Assembly: GCA_947442825.1 (NCBI GenBank)
Contig: CANEWU010000008.1
Span: 1 to 32,712, forward strand
Source of the DNA: Synechococcaceae cyanobacterium
GTDB lineage: Bacteria; Cyanobacteriota; Cyanobacteriia; PCC-6307; Cyanobiaceae
Direction: 5' to 3'
DNA: 32,712 bases
The number at the start of each line of letters is the position of its first letter. The stretch's first letter is position 1. Below, in pieces: positions 10,909 to 18,059 of the stretch. The translations under genes were made by a program, and so were the position numbers. The notes under the pieces were generated by a model, which saw only the letters and a list, made by a program, of their open reading frames with translations, was not told where the DNA came from and did no database searches.

Positions 10909-11498
10909 ACGTCGCCCCAACCACACCAGCCCTGACCTGCGTGGTGGTGGAAGACCAGCGGATGTTCCTGCAGATGCTGGTGGTGATGCTGCGTTCTCTC
11001 CCCGGCCTGGAGGTGGTGGCCACGGCCACCACGGCGGCGGAGGGGATCGAGGCCTGCGAGGAGCTGGCACCTGACCTGCTCCTCCTCGATCTGACCCTGC
11101 CGGATGAGAACGGCCTGGCGGTGGCGCTGGCGCTGGGGCGCATCAACCCGGACGCCCGGCTGATCGTGCTCTCGGCTGCCGCCAGCAGCTTCGTCTGCGA
11201 CAGCGCCCTGCAACCGATGCTGCACGCCGTGGTCGACAAGATCGACGCCTGCGAGGCCCTCACCACTGAGATCGGCGAGCTGCTGGGGGAGCGGCTCGAC
11301 GAGCCGGCTCCGCTCACGGCCCGGGAGGAGGAGGTGCTGCGACTGATCGGCCAGGGGTTCAGCAATGGCCAGATTGCCGAACGCCTCACCCTCTCGGTGC
11401 ACACGGTGGGAACGCACCGGCGCAACATCAGCGGCAAGCTGGGGCTGCGGGGGGCCGAGCTGGTCCGCCATGCCACCCTTTGGCAAATACGGAGCTGA
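10905..11498 (+). CDS. NarL/FixJ-family response regulator (REC + LuxR HTH)
   Basis: 197 aa. The receiver domain (about 10-125) has acidic pocket residues E16 and D17, phosphoacceptor D62 in LLLDLTLPDENG and a conserved Lys in the VDKID segment. A LuxR-type helix-turn-helix occupies about 132-197 (LTAREEEVLRLIGQGFSN through the VHTVGTHRRNISGKL recognition helix). The ATG at 10905 has a GGAGG ribosome site at 10893-10897 and overlaps the kinase stop, so the two form a coupled two-component system. An earlier in-frame start inside the kinase was rejected. The target genes are unknown; ppk1, MFS transporter and succinate dehydrogenase neighbours are candidates only by proximity. Confidence 0.92.
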   Translation: MNVAPTTPALTCVVVEDQRMFLQMLVVMLRSLPGLEVVATATTAAEGIEACEELAPDLLLLDLTLPDENGLAVALALGRINPDARLIVLSAAASSFVCDSALQPMLHAVVDKIDACEALTTEIGELLGERLDEPAPLTAREEEVLRLIGQGFSNGQIAERLTLSVHTVGTHRRNISGKLGLRGAELVRHATLWQIRS

Positions 11499-11574
11499 CG
11501 CCAGCCCTGTCGCCGGGACGACAGGTGGCCATTGCTACGTTTGGTTCCCTGATTTCAGCGTTCGCGCACGAGCT

Positions 11575-13770
11575 ATGAGCAACGGATCCACAACCGACGG
11601 ATCCAGGAGCAGCGGGGGCTCGGGCGGCGCGGCCGGCGAACCCCGGCCGGCGCTGGCGCCCGAGCTTTACATCAATCGCGAGCTGAGCTGGCTTGCCTTC
11701 AACCACCGCGTGCTGGCCCAGGCGCTCAACGAATACACGCCGCTACTAGAGCAAGCGAAGTTCAGCGCCATTTTCAGCAACAATCTCGATGAATTCTTCA
11801 TGGTGCGGGTGGCCTCGCTCAAGTCGCAGCTGGAGGCCGGGGTCACCAGCCGCAGCGACGACGGCCTCACGCCGCTGGAGCAGCTGGAGGCGATCCAGGA
11901 GCGGCTGCGCCCCCTGCTGGAACTGCAACAGCAGCACTACCGCTATTCACTCAAAAGCCACCTGGCCGAATACGGGGTGTATCTGCTTGATTACCAGCGG
12001 CTCAACAAGCGGCAGAAAAGCTGGGCGGATGAAACCTTCCGCACCTCGATCTTCCCGGTGCTGACGCCGCTGGCGGTGGATCCGTCCCACCCCTTCCCGT
12101 TCATGAGCAATCTCAGCCTGAACGTGGCGGCTCTGATCCGCGACCCCGACACCGGCCAGCAGCAATTCGCGCGGGTGAAGGTGCCGCAGAAAACCCTGCC
12201 GCGCTTCGTGCCGATCCCTTCCGAGCTATGCGAGTGCCATCCCCGGCCCGTGTTCTTGGCGGTGCCACTGGAGCAGCTCGTGGCCTTCAACCTGCAACTG
12301 CTCTTCCCGGGCATGGTGATCGAGGGGCATTACTTCTTCCGCGTCACCCGCGACGCCGACCTGGAACTGCGCGACCTGGAGGCCGACGACCTGATGGAGG
12401 CCCTGCAGGAGGGGCTGCGCAAGCGGCGCCTGGGGGGGGAGGTAGTGCGGCTGGAGGTGGCCGACGAAATGCCGGAGGAGGTGGTGCAGCTGCTGATGGA
12501 GGGCCTGGAGGTGGAGCCCGAAGACCTCTACCGCATCAATGGTCCGCTGGGCCTCGACGACCTGATGAGCCTGCTGGCGATCCCGCTGCCCGAGCTCAAG
12601 GATCCCCCCTGGAAGGGGCGTACGGCGCCCGCCCTGGCACGGGCACAGAAGAGCCAGCTCGAAGATGGTTCGATCAAGGAGGAGGAATTTGAGAGCATTT
12701 TCCGGGTGCTGAGGCATCGCGATGTGCTGCTACACCACCCCTACGACCTGTTCACCACCTCGGTGGAGGAGTTTCTCAACCAGGCGGCGGATGACCCGGC
12801 GGTGCTGGCCATCAAGATGACCCTTTACCGCACCTCCAAGGATTCGCCGGTGGTGGGGGCATTGATCCGCGCCGCCGAAAACGGCAAGCAGGTGATGGCA
12901 CTTGTAGAACTCAAGGCCCGCTTCGATGAGGACAACAACATCCAGTGGGCTCGCCAACTGGAGCGCTCCGGCGTACACGTGGTGTACGGCGTACTCGGCC
13001 TCAAGACCCACACCAAAGTGACGCTTGTTGTACGGCGCGAGAAGGAGAAGCTGCGCAGCTATATGCACATCGGCACGGGCAACTACAACTCCCGCACATC
13101 CAGTCTCTACACCGACCTTGGCATTCTCACCGCCCGTGAGGAGTTCGGCCAAGACCTGGTGGAGCTGTTCAATTACCTCACCGGCTTCTCCAAGCAGCAG
13201 AGCTTCCGCAAGCTTCTGGTGGCGCCTGTCACCCTGCGCAAGGGCATGGAGTCCCTGATCCGCCGCGAGATCGGCCATGCCCAGGCGGGCCTGGGCGGCC
13301 ACATCCGCGCCAAAATGAACGCCTTGGTGGATCCGGCGATCATCGCGCTGCTTTATGAGGCCTCTCAGGCCGGCGTGCGCATCGAGCTGGTGATCCGCGG
13401 CATGTGTTCGGTGCGACCCGGCCTGCCTGGGGTGAGCGAGAACATCTCGGTTCTGAGTGTGATCGGAAGATTCCTCGAGCACTCGCGTTTGTTCTGGTTT
13501 GCCAACGGCGGCGAGGCGGAGGTGTATCTCGGCAGCGCCGACTGGATGCCGCGGAACCTGGATCGCCGTGTCGAAGCCGTGACGCCGGTGGAGGACCAAA
13601 CCCTGCGCCGCCAGCTGGAGAAACTGATGCTTCTCTATCTCGAGGACACCACAGCCTGGGTGATGCACAGCGATGGGCAGTTCAGCCAGCGGCAGCCCGA
13701 GGGGGAGCAGAACTCATCACAAGCGGTGCTGATGGAGCGCTGGCGCGGCGGGCTGGGCAACGAGGCGTAG
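11575..13770 (+). CDS. ppk1: Polyphosphate kinase 1
   Basis: 731 aa, full length. It reversibly polymerises the gamma-phosphate of ATP into polyphosphate through a phosphohistidine. Visible landmarks are the N-terminal YINRELSWLAFNHRVL and SNNLDEFFMVRVA blocks, HHPYDLF in the first PLD-like domain, the autophosphorylated His in GLKTHTKVTLVVR, the HIGTGNYN motif, and SADWMPRNLDRRVE in the second PLD-like domain. I chose ATG 11575 because the open sequence upstream crosses the response regulator in another frame and does not look like PPK. The first 30 residues (Ser/Gly-rich) are probably disordered. The gene is the third member of a plus-strand run after the two-component system, separated by 76 bp. 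Confidence 0.96.
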   Translation: MSNGSTTDGSRSSGGSGGAAGEPRPALAPELYINRELSWLAFNHRVLAQALNEYTPLLEQAKFSAIFSNNLDEFFMVRVASLKSQLEAGVTSRSDDGLTPLEQLEAIQERLRPLLELQQQHYRYSLKSHLAEYGVYLLDYQRLNKRQKSWADETFRTSIFPVLTPLAVDPSHPFPFMSNLSLNVAALIRDPDTGQQQFARVKVPQKTLPRFVPIPSELCECHPRPVFLAVPLEQLVAFNLQLLFPGMVIEGHYFFRVTRDADLELRDLEADDLMEALQEGLRKRRLGGEVVRLEVADEMPEEVVQLLMEGLEVEPEDLYRINGPLGLDDLMSLLAIPLPELKDPPWKGRTAPALARAQKSQLEDGSIKEEEFESIFRVLRHRDVLLHHPYDLFTTSVEEFLNQAADDPAVLAIKMTLYRTSKDSPVVGALIRAAENGKQVMALVELKARFDEDNNIQWARQLERSGVHVVYGVLGLKTHTKVTLVVRREKEKLRSYMHIGTGNYNSRTSSLYTDLGILTAREEFGQDLVELFNYLTGFSKQQSFRKLLVAPVTLRKGMESLIRREIGHAQAGLGGHIRAKMNALVDPAIIALLYEASQAGVRIELVIRGMCSVRPGLPGVSENISVLSVIGRFLEHSRLFWFANGGEAEVYLGSADWMPRNLDRRVEAVTPVEDQTLRRQLEKLMLLYLEDTTAWVMHSDGQFSQRQPEGEQNSSQAVLMERWRGGLGNEA

Positions 13771-13828
13771 CCCGTCACAACCGCCAGGTAGCCACCACCA
13801 CAGAAGGACAGATTGACGAGCGGCGGTA

Positions 13829-13849
13829 CAGGAAATCTTCGTTTTCCTG
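13829..13849 (+). terminator. Hairpin downstream of ppk1, possible terminator
   Basis: A 7-bp perfect inverted repeat (CAGGAAA and TTTCCTG) encloses a 7-nt loop, 58 bp after the ppk1 stop and before the sigma factor gene. There is no long U-tract after it, so it is a weak candidate for a terminator and could also be an operator or leader structure of the sigma gene. Confidence 0.25.
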
Positions 13850-13909
13850 ACGTTGACCGGGCTGCTTCAGTGCTAACGTCCGGCCAAATTCAATCGGAGG
13901 CCTGGGGTG

Positions 13910-14923
13910 ATGGGGACACCTCTGCATTCCGCTCCCACCGGGAAGGGCCCTGTCCCTCCACCCGGCGGTGAGCCCAGGGCGGCACGTCCTAGCCGCGCAC
14001 TGACGGCGGCGCAGCGTGCTGCTGCCCGAAGCAGCGGACGCGTCAGCGCCGATTCGATCGGTTGGTATTTGAGCACCATCGGCCGTGTGCCGCTGCTCAC
14101 CCCAGCCGAAGAAATCGAACTGGCCCACCACGTGCAGTGCGGCAAACGTCTGCTGGAGATTCCAGTGGAGGAGCGCACGCCCAAGCAGAATCGACTGATC
14201 CGCATGGGCCAACGCGCCCGCGACCGCATGATGGCGGCCAATCTTCGCCTGGTGGTGAGCGTGGCCAAAAAGTACCAAAACCAGGGCCTGGAGCTGCTGG
14301 ATCTGGTGCAAGAGGGGGCGATCGGCCTGGAGCGCGCGGTCGACAAATTTGACCCGGCGATGGGCTACAAATTTTCCACTTATGCCTACTGGTGGATCCG
14401 TCAGGGGATGACCCGGGCGATTGACAACAGCGCCCGCACGATCCGCCTGCCGATCCACATCAGCGAGAAACTCTCCAAGATGCGGCGGGTCAGCCGCGAG
14501 CTCTCCCATCGCCTCGGCCGCCAGCCGAATCGCCTCGAGCTGGCCCATGGGCTCGGCATGGCTCCGGAGGAGCTGGAGGAATTGATCTCCCAGAGCGCTC
14601 CCTGCGCCTCCCTCGACGCCCATGCCCGCGGCGAGGAGGATCGCAGCACCCTCGGGGAACTGATCGCCGACCCGGCAAGCGGCGAACATTTCGACTCGAT
14701 GGACCGCCATCTGCAGAAGGAGCACCTCGGCACCTGGCTGGCCCAGCTCAACGAGCGGGAGCAGAAGATCCTCAAGCTGCGCTTCGGCCTGGAGGGCACC
14801 GAGCCCCTCACCCTCGCCGAAATCGGCCGCCAGATCAACGTCTCGCGGGAACGGGTGCGACAGCTGGAGGCGAAGGCGATCATGAAACTGCGGCTGATGA
14901 GCTCCCTCCAGAACGCCGCTTGA
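13910..14923 (+). CDS. Group 2 RNA polymerase sigma-70 factor
   Basis: About 337 aa, similar to cyanobacterial SigB/SigC/SigD-type non-essential sigma factors. Region 1.2 begins at DSIGWYLSTIGRVPLLT. Region 2 is intact: NLRLVVSVAKKYQNQGLELLDLVQEG, then FSTYAYWWIRQ, which contacts the -10 element. Region 3 and a complete region 4.2 helix-turn-helix (LAEIGRQINVSRERVRQLE) follow. The start is ATG 13910 or the adjacent GTG 13907; GGAGG at 13896-13900 fits either. The first 45 residues are Pro/Ala-rich. Such factors typically redirect transcription in nitrogen, light or stationary-phase stress. The stop overlaps the TTG start of the following gene. Confidence 0.94.
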   Translation: MGTPLHSAPTGKGPVPPPGGEPRAARPSRALTAAQRAAARSSGRVSADSIGWYLSTIGRVPLLTPAEEIELAHHVQCGKRLLEIPVEERTPKQNRLIRMGQRARDRMMAANLRLVVSVAKKYQNQGLELLDLVQEGAIGLERAVDKFDPAMGYKFSTYAYWWIRQGMTRAIDNSARTIRLPIHISEKLSKMRRVSRELSHRLGRQPNRLELAHGLGMAPEELEELISQSAPCASLDAHARGEEDRSTLGELIADPASGEHFDSMDRHLQKEHLGTWLAQLNEREQKILKLRFGLEGTEPLTLAEIGRQINVSRERVRQLEAKAIMKLRLMSSLQNAA

Positions 14924-15582
14924 TCCCCCAGCTTCTCGGCATGGCCGCCGTCGGCGGCTGGCTCGCCCTGCTCGGCGCCCTGGCCCTGGCGGTGCGGGCC
15001 CGCTGGCCGCAGGAGCGGGAGTGGAGCCGCAAGCTGGTGCACATCGGCGCCGGCGCCGTGCTGCCGATCGCCTGGGCGGCGGGGATCGAGCGGGCGATCG
15101 CCGTGCCCTCTGCGGCGCTGGTGACCCTGCTGGCCCTACTCAACCACCGCCGGCGGGTGCTGCCGGCGATTGAAGACATCGACCGCCCGAGCTACGGCAC
15201 GGTGGGCTATGGCGCGTCGATCACTCTGCTGCTCTGGTTCGGCTGGCCCCACCAGGCAGCCGCGGTGTGCGCCGGTGTGCTGGTGATGGCGCTGGGGGAT
15301 GGCCTGGCGGGGCTGATCGGCCCGATGCGAGAGAGCCCCACCTGGGTGGTGCTGGGACAGCGCCGCTCCCTGCTCGGCACGGGGGTGATGGCCCTGGCCA
15401 GCCTGGCGGCCCTGGCGGGGTTGGCGGCGTTCTGCCGGGCCCAGGGATTGCCGGCACCCTCAGCGGGCAGCCTGGCGGCGATCGCCGCGGGCGCGATGCT
15501 GCTGGAGCAGGTTGCGTTGGGCGGGCTCGACAACCTCACGGTGCCCCTGGCCGTAGCCGCCCTGTGGCAGCGGCTGGCCTGA
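14920..15582 (+). CDS. Phytol/farnesol kinase-like membrane protein (VTE5/SEC59 superfamily)
   Basis: 220 aa, with about six or seven hydrophobic helices. The N-terminal motif REWSRKLVHIGAGAVLPIAW and the central GDGLAGLIG segment are the signatures of the phytol kinase/dolichol kinase/CDP-diglyceride synthetase-like superfamily. Members phosphorylate prenyl alcohols with CTP; phytol kinase recycles phytol from chlorophyll toward tocopherol. I assign the superfamily with confidence and the substrate only by lineage. The start is TTG 14920, which overlaps the sigma factor stop (14921-14923); ATG 14941 in the same frame is the alternative and would drop seven residues. It is convergent with the small gene ending at 15609. 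Confidence 0.82.
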   Translation: MIPQLLGMAAVGGWLALLGALALAVRARWPQEREWSRKLVHIGAGAVLPIAWAAGIERAIAVPSAALVTLLALLNHRRRVLPAIEDIDRPSYGTVGYGASITLLLWFGWPHQAAAVCAGVLVMALGDGLAGLIGPMRESPTWVVLGQRRSLLGTGVMALASLAALAGLAAFCRAQGLPAPSAGSLAAIAAGAMLLEQVALGGLDNLTVPLAVAALWQRLA

Positions 15583-15608
15583 AGAGCCTGAAGCCCTGAA
15601 GGAGCCGA

Positions 15609-15971
15609 TCAGACCCGCAGCAGCGACTCGCAGCGCCGGCTCCAGTCGCTCTGGGTGCCGAGGCCGGCCACCAGGCGGCGATCGGCGGGCTCATCACGCA
15701 GGCACAGCTGCCACTGGCGGATCTGGTCAGCCCGCTCCATCCACACATCGAGAACGGTGCGCTGAATGGCCTCGAGATCCCAGCTGCGCTGGCGGGCGGT
15801 GTCGAGGGCCCAGCCCAGGAGCTCATCGAGGGTGAAGGGACGAAAGCCGGCGAAGGCAGGGCCGTGCGGGCCGGCGGGACCTTCGTCGCGCTCACCACTG
15901 GCACTGTGCTGCTCGAGATAGAAGAGCTGCAGGGGGTCTGATAAACCACACAACTGGACCAGATAGGTCAT
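15609..15971 (-). CDS. Hypothetical protein, 120 aa, downstream of a CIRCE-type repeat
   Basis: No family recognised. The start at 15971 (MTYLVQLCGLSDPLQLFYLEQ) is preferred over an ATG six codons upstream. The protein is soluble and mostly helical in the C-terminal half (DELLGWALDTARQRSWDLEA, about residues 50-69, then an amphipathic Trp-containing helix). The central region is Gly/Pro-rich. It lies downstream of aroG on the same strand, 159 bp after its stop, and the CIRCE-like element at 16086-16112 is about 115 bp upstream of its start codon. If that element is functional in this orientation, this could be a heat-shock gene controlled by HrcA. Confidence 0.6.
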   Translation of the reverse strand: MTYLVQLCGLSDPLQLFYLEQHSASGERDEGPAGPHGPAFAGFRPFTLDELLGWALDTARQRSWDLEAIQRTVLDVWMERADQIRQWQLCLRDEPADRRLVAGLGTQSDWSRRCESLLRV

Positions 15972-16085
15972 GGCCGGGACCTTCTCCAACCGGAAGGAAG
16001 CCCAGAGTAGTCAGCAGCAGCCTGGCAACTGTTCAGGGGGAACACATCGCCCCGATCCGCCACAATGCGTGGTTTCGTTGACAAT

Positions 16086-16112
16086 CTGGCACTCTCACTT
16101 CACGAGTGCCAG
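16086..16112. promoter_or_regulatory. CIRCE-type HrcA operator (perfect 9-bp inverted repeat, 9-nt spacer)
   Basis: CTGGCACTC, nine bases, then GAGTGCCAG: a perfect palindrome with the exact CIRCE geometry (consensus TTAGCACTC-N9-GAGTGCTAA). The GCACTC/GAGTGC core is fully conserved, and the changed outer bases are compensated on both arms. CIRCE is the binding site of the HrcA repressor and controls groESL and dnaK in many bacteria, including cyanobacteria. A TTGACA hexamer on the plus strand lies at 16078-16083, two bases before it. No chaperone gene is in the window. It sits 18 bp past the aroG stop, so a role as an aroG 3' hairpin is possible, but the spacer length and core match favour CIRCE. 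Confidence 0.65.
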
Positions 16113-16130
16113 CTATGCGTCACCCCCGCC

Positions 16131-17204
16131 CTACACCGCCGCCAGCTCGCGGGACCGGGCCGTGCGCACCGCTTCTGCCAGCTCGTCCAGCAGGCCGAGG
16201 GTGGTGGGCAGGTCGAGGCAGGCGTCGGTGATGCTCTGGCCGTAGGTGAGCGAGGAGAGGTCGGCGGGGATCTTCTGACTGCCAGCCACCAGATGGCTCT
16301 CGATCATCACGCCCATCACCTGGCGCGAGCCGCCGGACACCTGGGCGGTGATGGAGCGCAGCACGTCCGCCTGGCGGCGGTAGTCCTTGTTGGAATTGCC
16401 GTGGCTGCAATCCACCATCAGCCGCGGTGGCAGACCGTCCTGCGCCAGCTGGGCGGAGGCGGCCTCGATCGCCTCGGGCTCGTAATTGGGGCCGCCCTTG
16501 CCTCCCCGCAACACCAGGTGGCCATCCGGGTTGCCGGTGGTGCTCACGATCGCCGCGTGGCCTTCGGCGTTGATGCCCAGAAAATGATGGGGCCGGGCCG
16601 CGGCCTCCATGGCGTTGATCGCGGTGGCGGCGCTGCCGTCGGTGCCGTTCTTGAAGCCGATCGGCATCGACAGGCCGGAGGCCATCTCACGGTGGGTCTG
16701 GCTTTCGGTGGTGCGGGCACCGATCGCGGTCCAGCTGATCAGATCGGCGATGTACTGGGGCACCACCGGATCAAGCAGTTCGGTGGCGGCGGGCAGGTTG
16801 CGTTCGGCCAGATGCAGCAGCAGGGCCCGGGCCCGCCGCAGACCGGTGTTGATGTCGTAGCTGCCGTCGAGGTGGGGGTCGTTGATCAGCCCTTTCCAAC
16901 CCACCGTGGTGCGGGGCTTCTCGAAATACACGCGCATCACCACCTCCAGATCCTCGCGATGGCGGTGATGGGCGGCAGCGATCGCGTCGGCGTATTCGCG
17001 GGCGGCGTCGACGTCATGCACGGAGCACGGACCCACGATCACCAGCAGACGGGTATCGCCGGCGTGCAGGATCGCCTTGATCCGCTCGCGGGCCTGCTGC
17101 ACGGTGCGTGCGGCGGCTTCGCTGATCGGCAGCTCCCGGTGCAGCGCCGCCGGGGGCACCAGCGGCCGGGTCTCCACCACGTGGAGGTCGGAGGTGGGGA
17201 TCAT
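16131..17204 (-). CDS. aroG: 3-deoxy-7-phosphoheptulonate synthase (DAHP synthase, class I)
   Basis: 357 aa, normal for the AroF/AroG/AroH class. It condenses phosphoenolpyruvate and erythrose 4-phosphate, the first step of the shikimate pathway to aromatic amino acids and plastoquinone/tocopherol precursors. Visible landmarks are VIVGPCSVHD, MRVYFEKPRTTVGWKG, the SWTAIGARTTESQTHREMASGLSMPIGFKNGTDG block, VDCSHGNSNK and GVMIESHL, all characteristic of the TIM-barrel active site and metal site. It lies on the same strand as and 54 bp after cobA, so the siroheme block may read into it. The link to nitrate genes is positional only. The CIRCE-like repeat follows its stop. Confidence 0.95.
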   Translation of the reverse strand: MIPTSDLHVVETRPLVPPAALHRELPISEAAARTVQQARERIKAILHAGDTRLLVIVGPCSVHDVDAAREYADAIAAAHHRHREDLEVVMRVYFEKPRTTVGWKGLINDPHLDGSYDINTGLRRARALLLHLAERNLPAATELLDPVVPQYIADLISWTAIGARTTESQTHREMASGLSMPIGFKNGTDGSAATAINAMEAAARPHHFLGINAEGHAAIVSTTGNPDGHLVLRGGKGGPNYEPEAIEAASAQLAQDGLPPRLMVDCSHGNSNKDYRRQADVLRSITAQVSGGSRQVMGVMIESHLVAGSQKIPADLSSLTYGQSITDACLDLPTTLGLLDELAEAVRTARSRELAAV

Positions 17205-17258
17205 GGACCGGCGGCGCGAAACGACAGCAGACGAACCAGCCTAGGAGCGCCCAGCCCT

Positions 17259-18059
17259 TCAGAAGGGGATCGGCATCTCCGCGTCGGCGGGACGCGGGGC
17301 GCAGCTCGCCACCCGCTGGGCCACCACCGGGCCGATCACCACGATCGCCGGCGAGCCGAAGCCCTCCTGCCGCGCCCGTTCGGGCAATTCCGCCAGGGGG
17401 GCCAACAGCAACCGCTGCCCCACCACCGTGCCCTGCTGGATCACCGCCGTGGGGGTGTGGGCGGCCAGGCCACCGGCCTGCAGCTCGGCGCAGATCGCCG
17501 CCAGGTTGTGCAGACCCATGTAGATCACCAGGCTGTCGCTGCTGCGGGCCAGGCCCCGCCAGTCGACCCCGGGGCGAGCCTTGTCGATCTCCTCATGGCC
17601 GGTCACGAACGTGACACTGGAGCCAGCCCGGCGATGGGTGACCGGGATGCCTGCGTAGGCCGGCGCCGCGATGCCCGCCGTGACCCCCGGCACCACCTCC
17701 ACGGGGATCCCGCGGGCCGCGAGATGGGCCGCCTCCTCGCCGCCGCGGCCGAACAGGAACGGGTCACCGCCCTTGAGGCGCACGATCGTGCGATGGCGCC
17801 CGGCCAGCGCCACCAGCACGGCGTTGGTGCTGACCTGGGGAACCGAATGGTGGCCGCGTCGCTTGCCGACGAAGTGGCGCTCGCACTGGGGCGGCACCAG
17901 ATCGAGCAGGGCGCCTGGCACCAGGGAGTCGTACACGAGGGCATCGCAGCTGCGCAGCAGCCGGTGGGCCCGCAGGGTGAGGAGCTCGGGATCGCCCGGG
18001 CCAGCGCCCACCAGATACACGGTGCCAAGCCCGTCAGGGCCCGAAAGGGAATCGCTCAT
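17259..18059 (-). CDS. cobA: Uroporphyrinogen-III C-methyltransferase
   Basis: 266 aa, single-domain SUMT. It transfers two methyl groups from S-adenosylmethionine to uroporphyrinogen III, making precorrin-2, the branch point to siroheme and cobalamin. Diagnostic motifs: YLVGAGPGDPELLTLRA near the N-terminus, the VRLKGGDPFLFGRGGEE block, VVPGVTAG, GIPVTHR and a YMG(L) segment. Its ATG overlaps the stop of the upstream chelatase gene (18056-18059), so the two are translationally coupled. Together with the CbiX-like domain encoded just before, it supplies two of the three steps converting uroporphyrinogen III to siroheme, the cofactor of NirA. Confidence 0.95.
   Translation of the reverse strand: MSDSLSGPDGLGTVYLVGAGPGDPELLTLRAHRLLRSCDALVYDSLVPGALLDLVPPQCERHFVGKRRGHHSVPQVSTNAVLVALAGRHRTIVRLKGGDPFLFGRGGEEAAHLAARGIPVEVVPGVTAGIAAPAYAGIPVTHRRAGSSVTFVTGHEEIDKARPGVDWRGLARSSDSLVIYMGLHNLAAICAELQAGGLAAHTPTAVIQQGTVVGQRLLLAPLAELPERARQEGFGSPAIVVIGPVVAQRVASCAPRPADAEMPIPF

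Noticed and set aside
9651-11486. Long minus-strand frames opposite the histidine kinase and response regulator
   Set aside because: No family motifs; the plus strand has intact H, N, G boxes and a complete regulator.
13780-13805. A GTN10AC match (possible NtcA box) upstream of the sigma factor gene
   Set aside because: Only the minimal GT/AC pattern is present, there is no properly spaced -10, and such matches are expected by chance.
16086-16112. Treating the palindrome after aroG only as a transcription terminator
   Set aside because: There is no U-tract on either strand, and the 9-9-9 geometry with the GCACTC core matches CIRCE specifically. A secondary role in ending the aroG transcript is not excluded.
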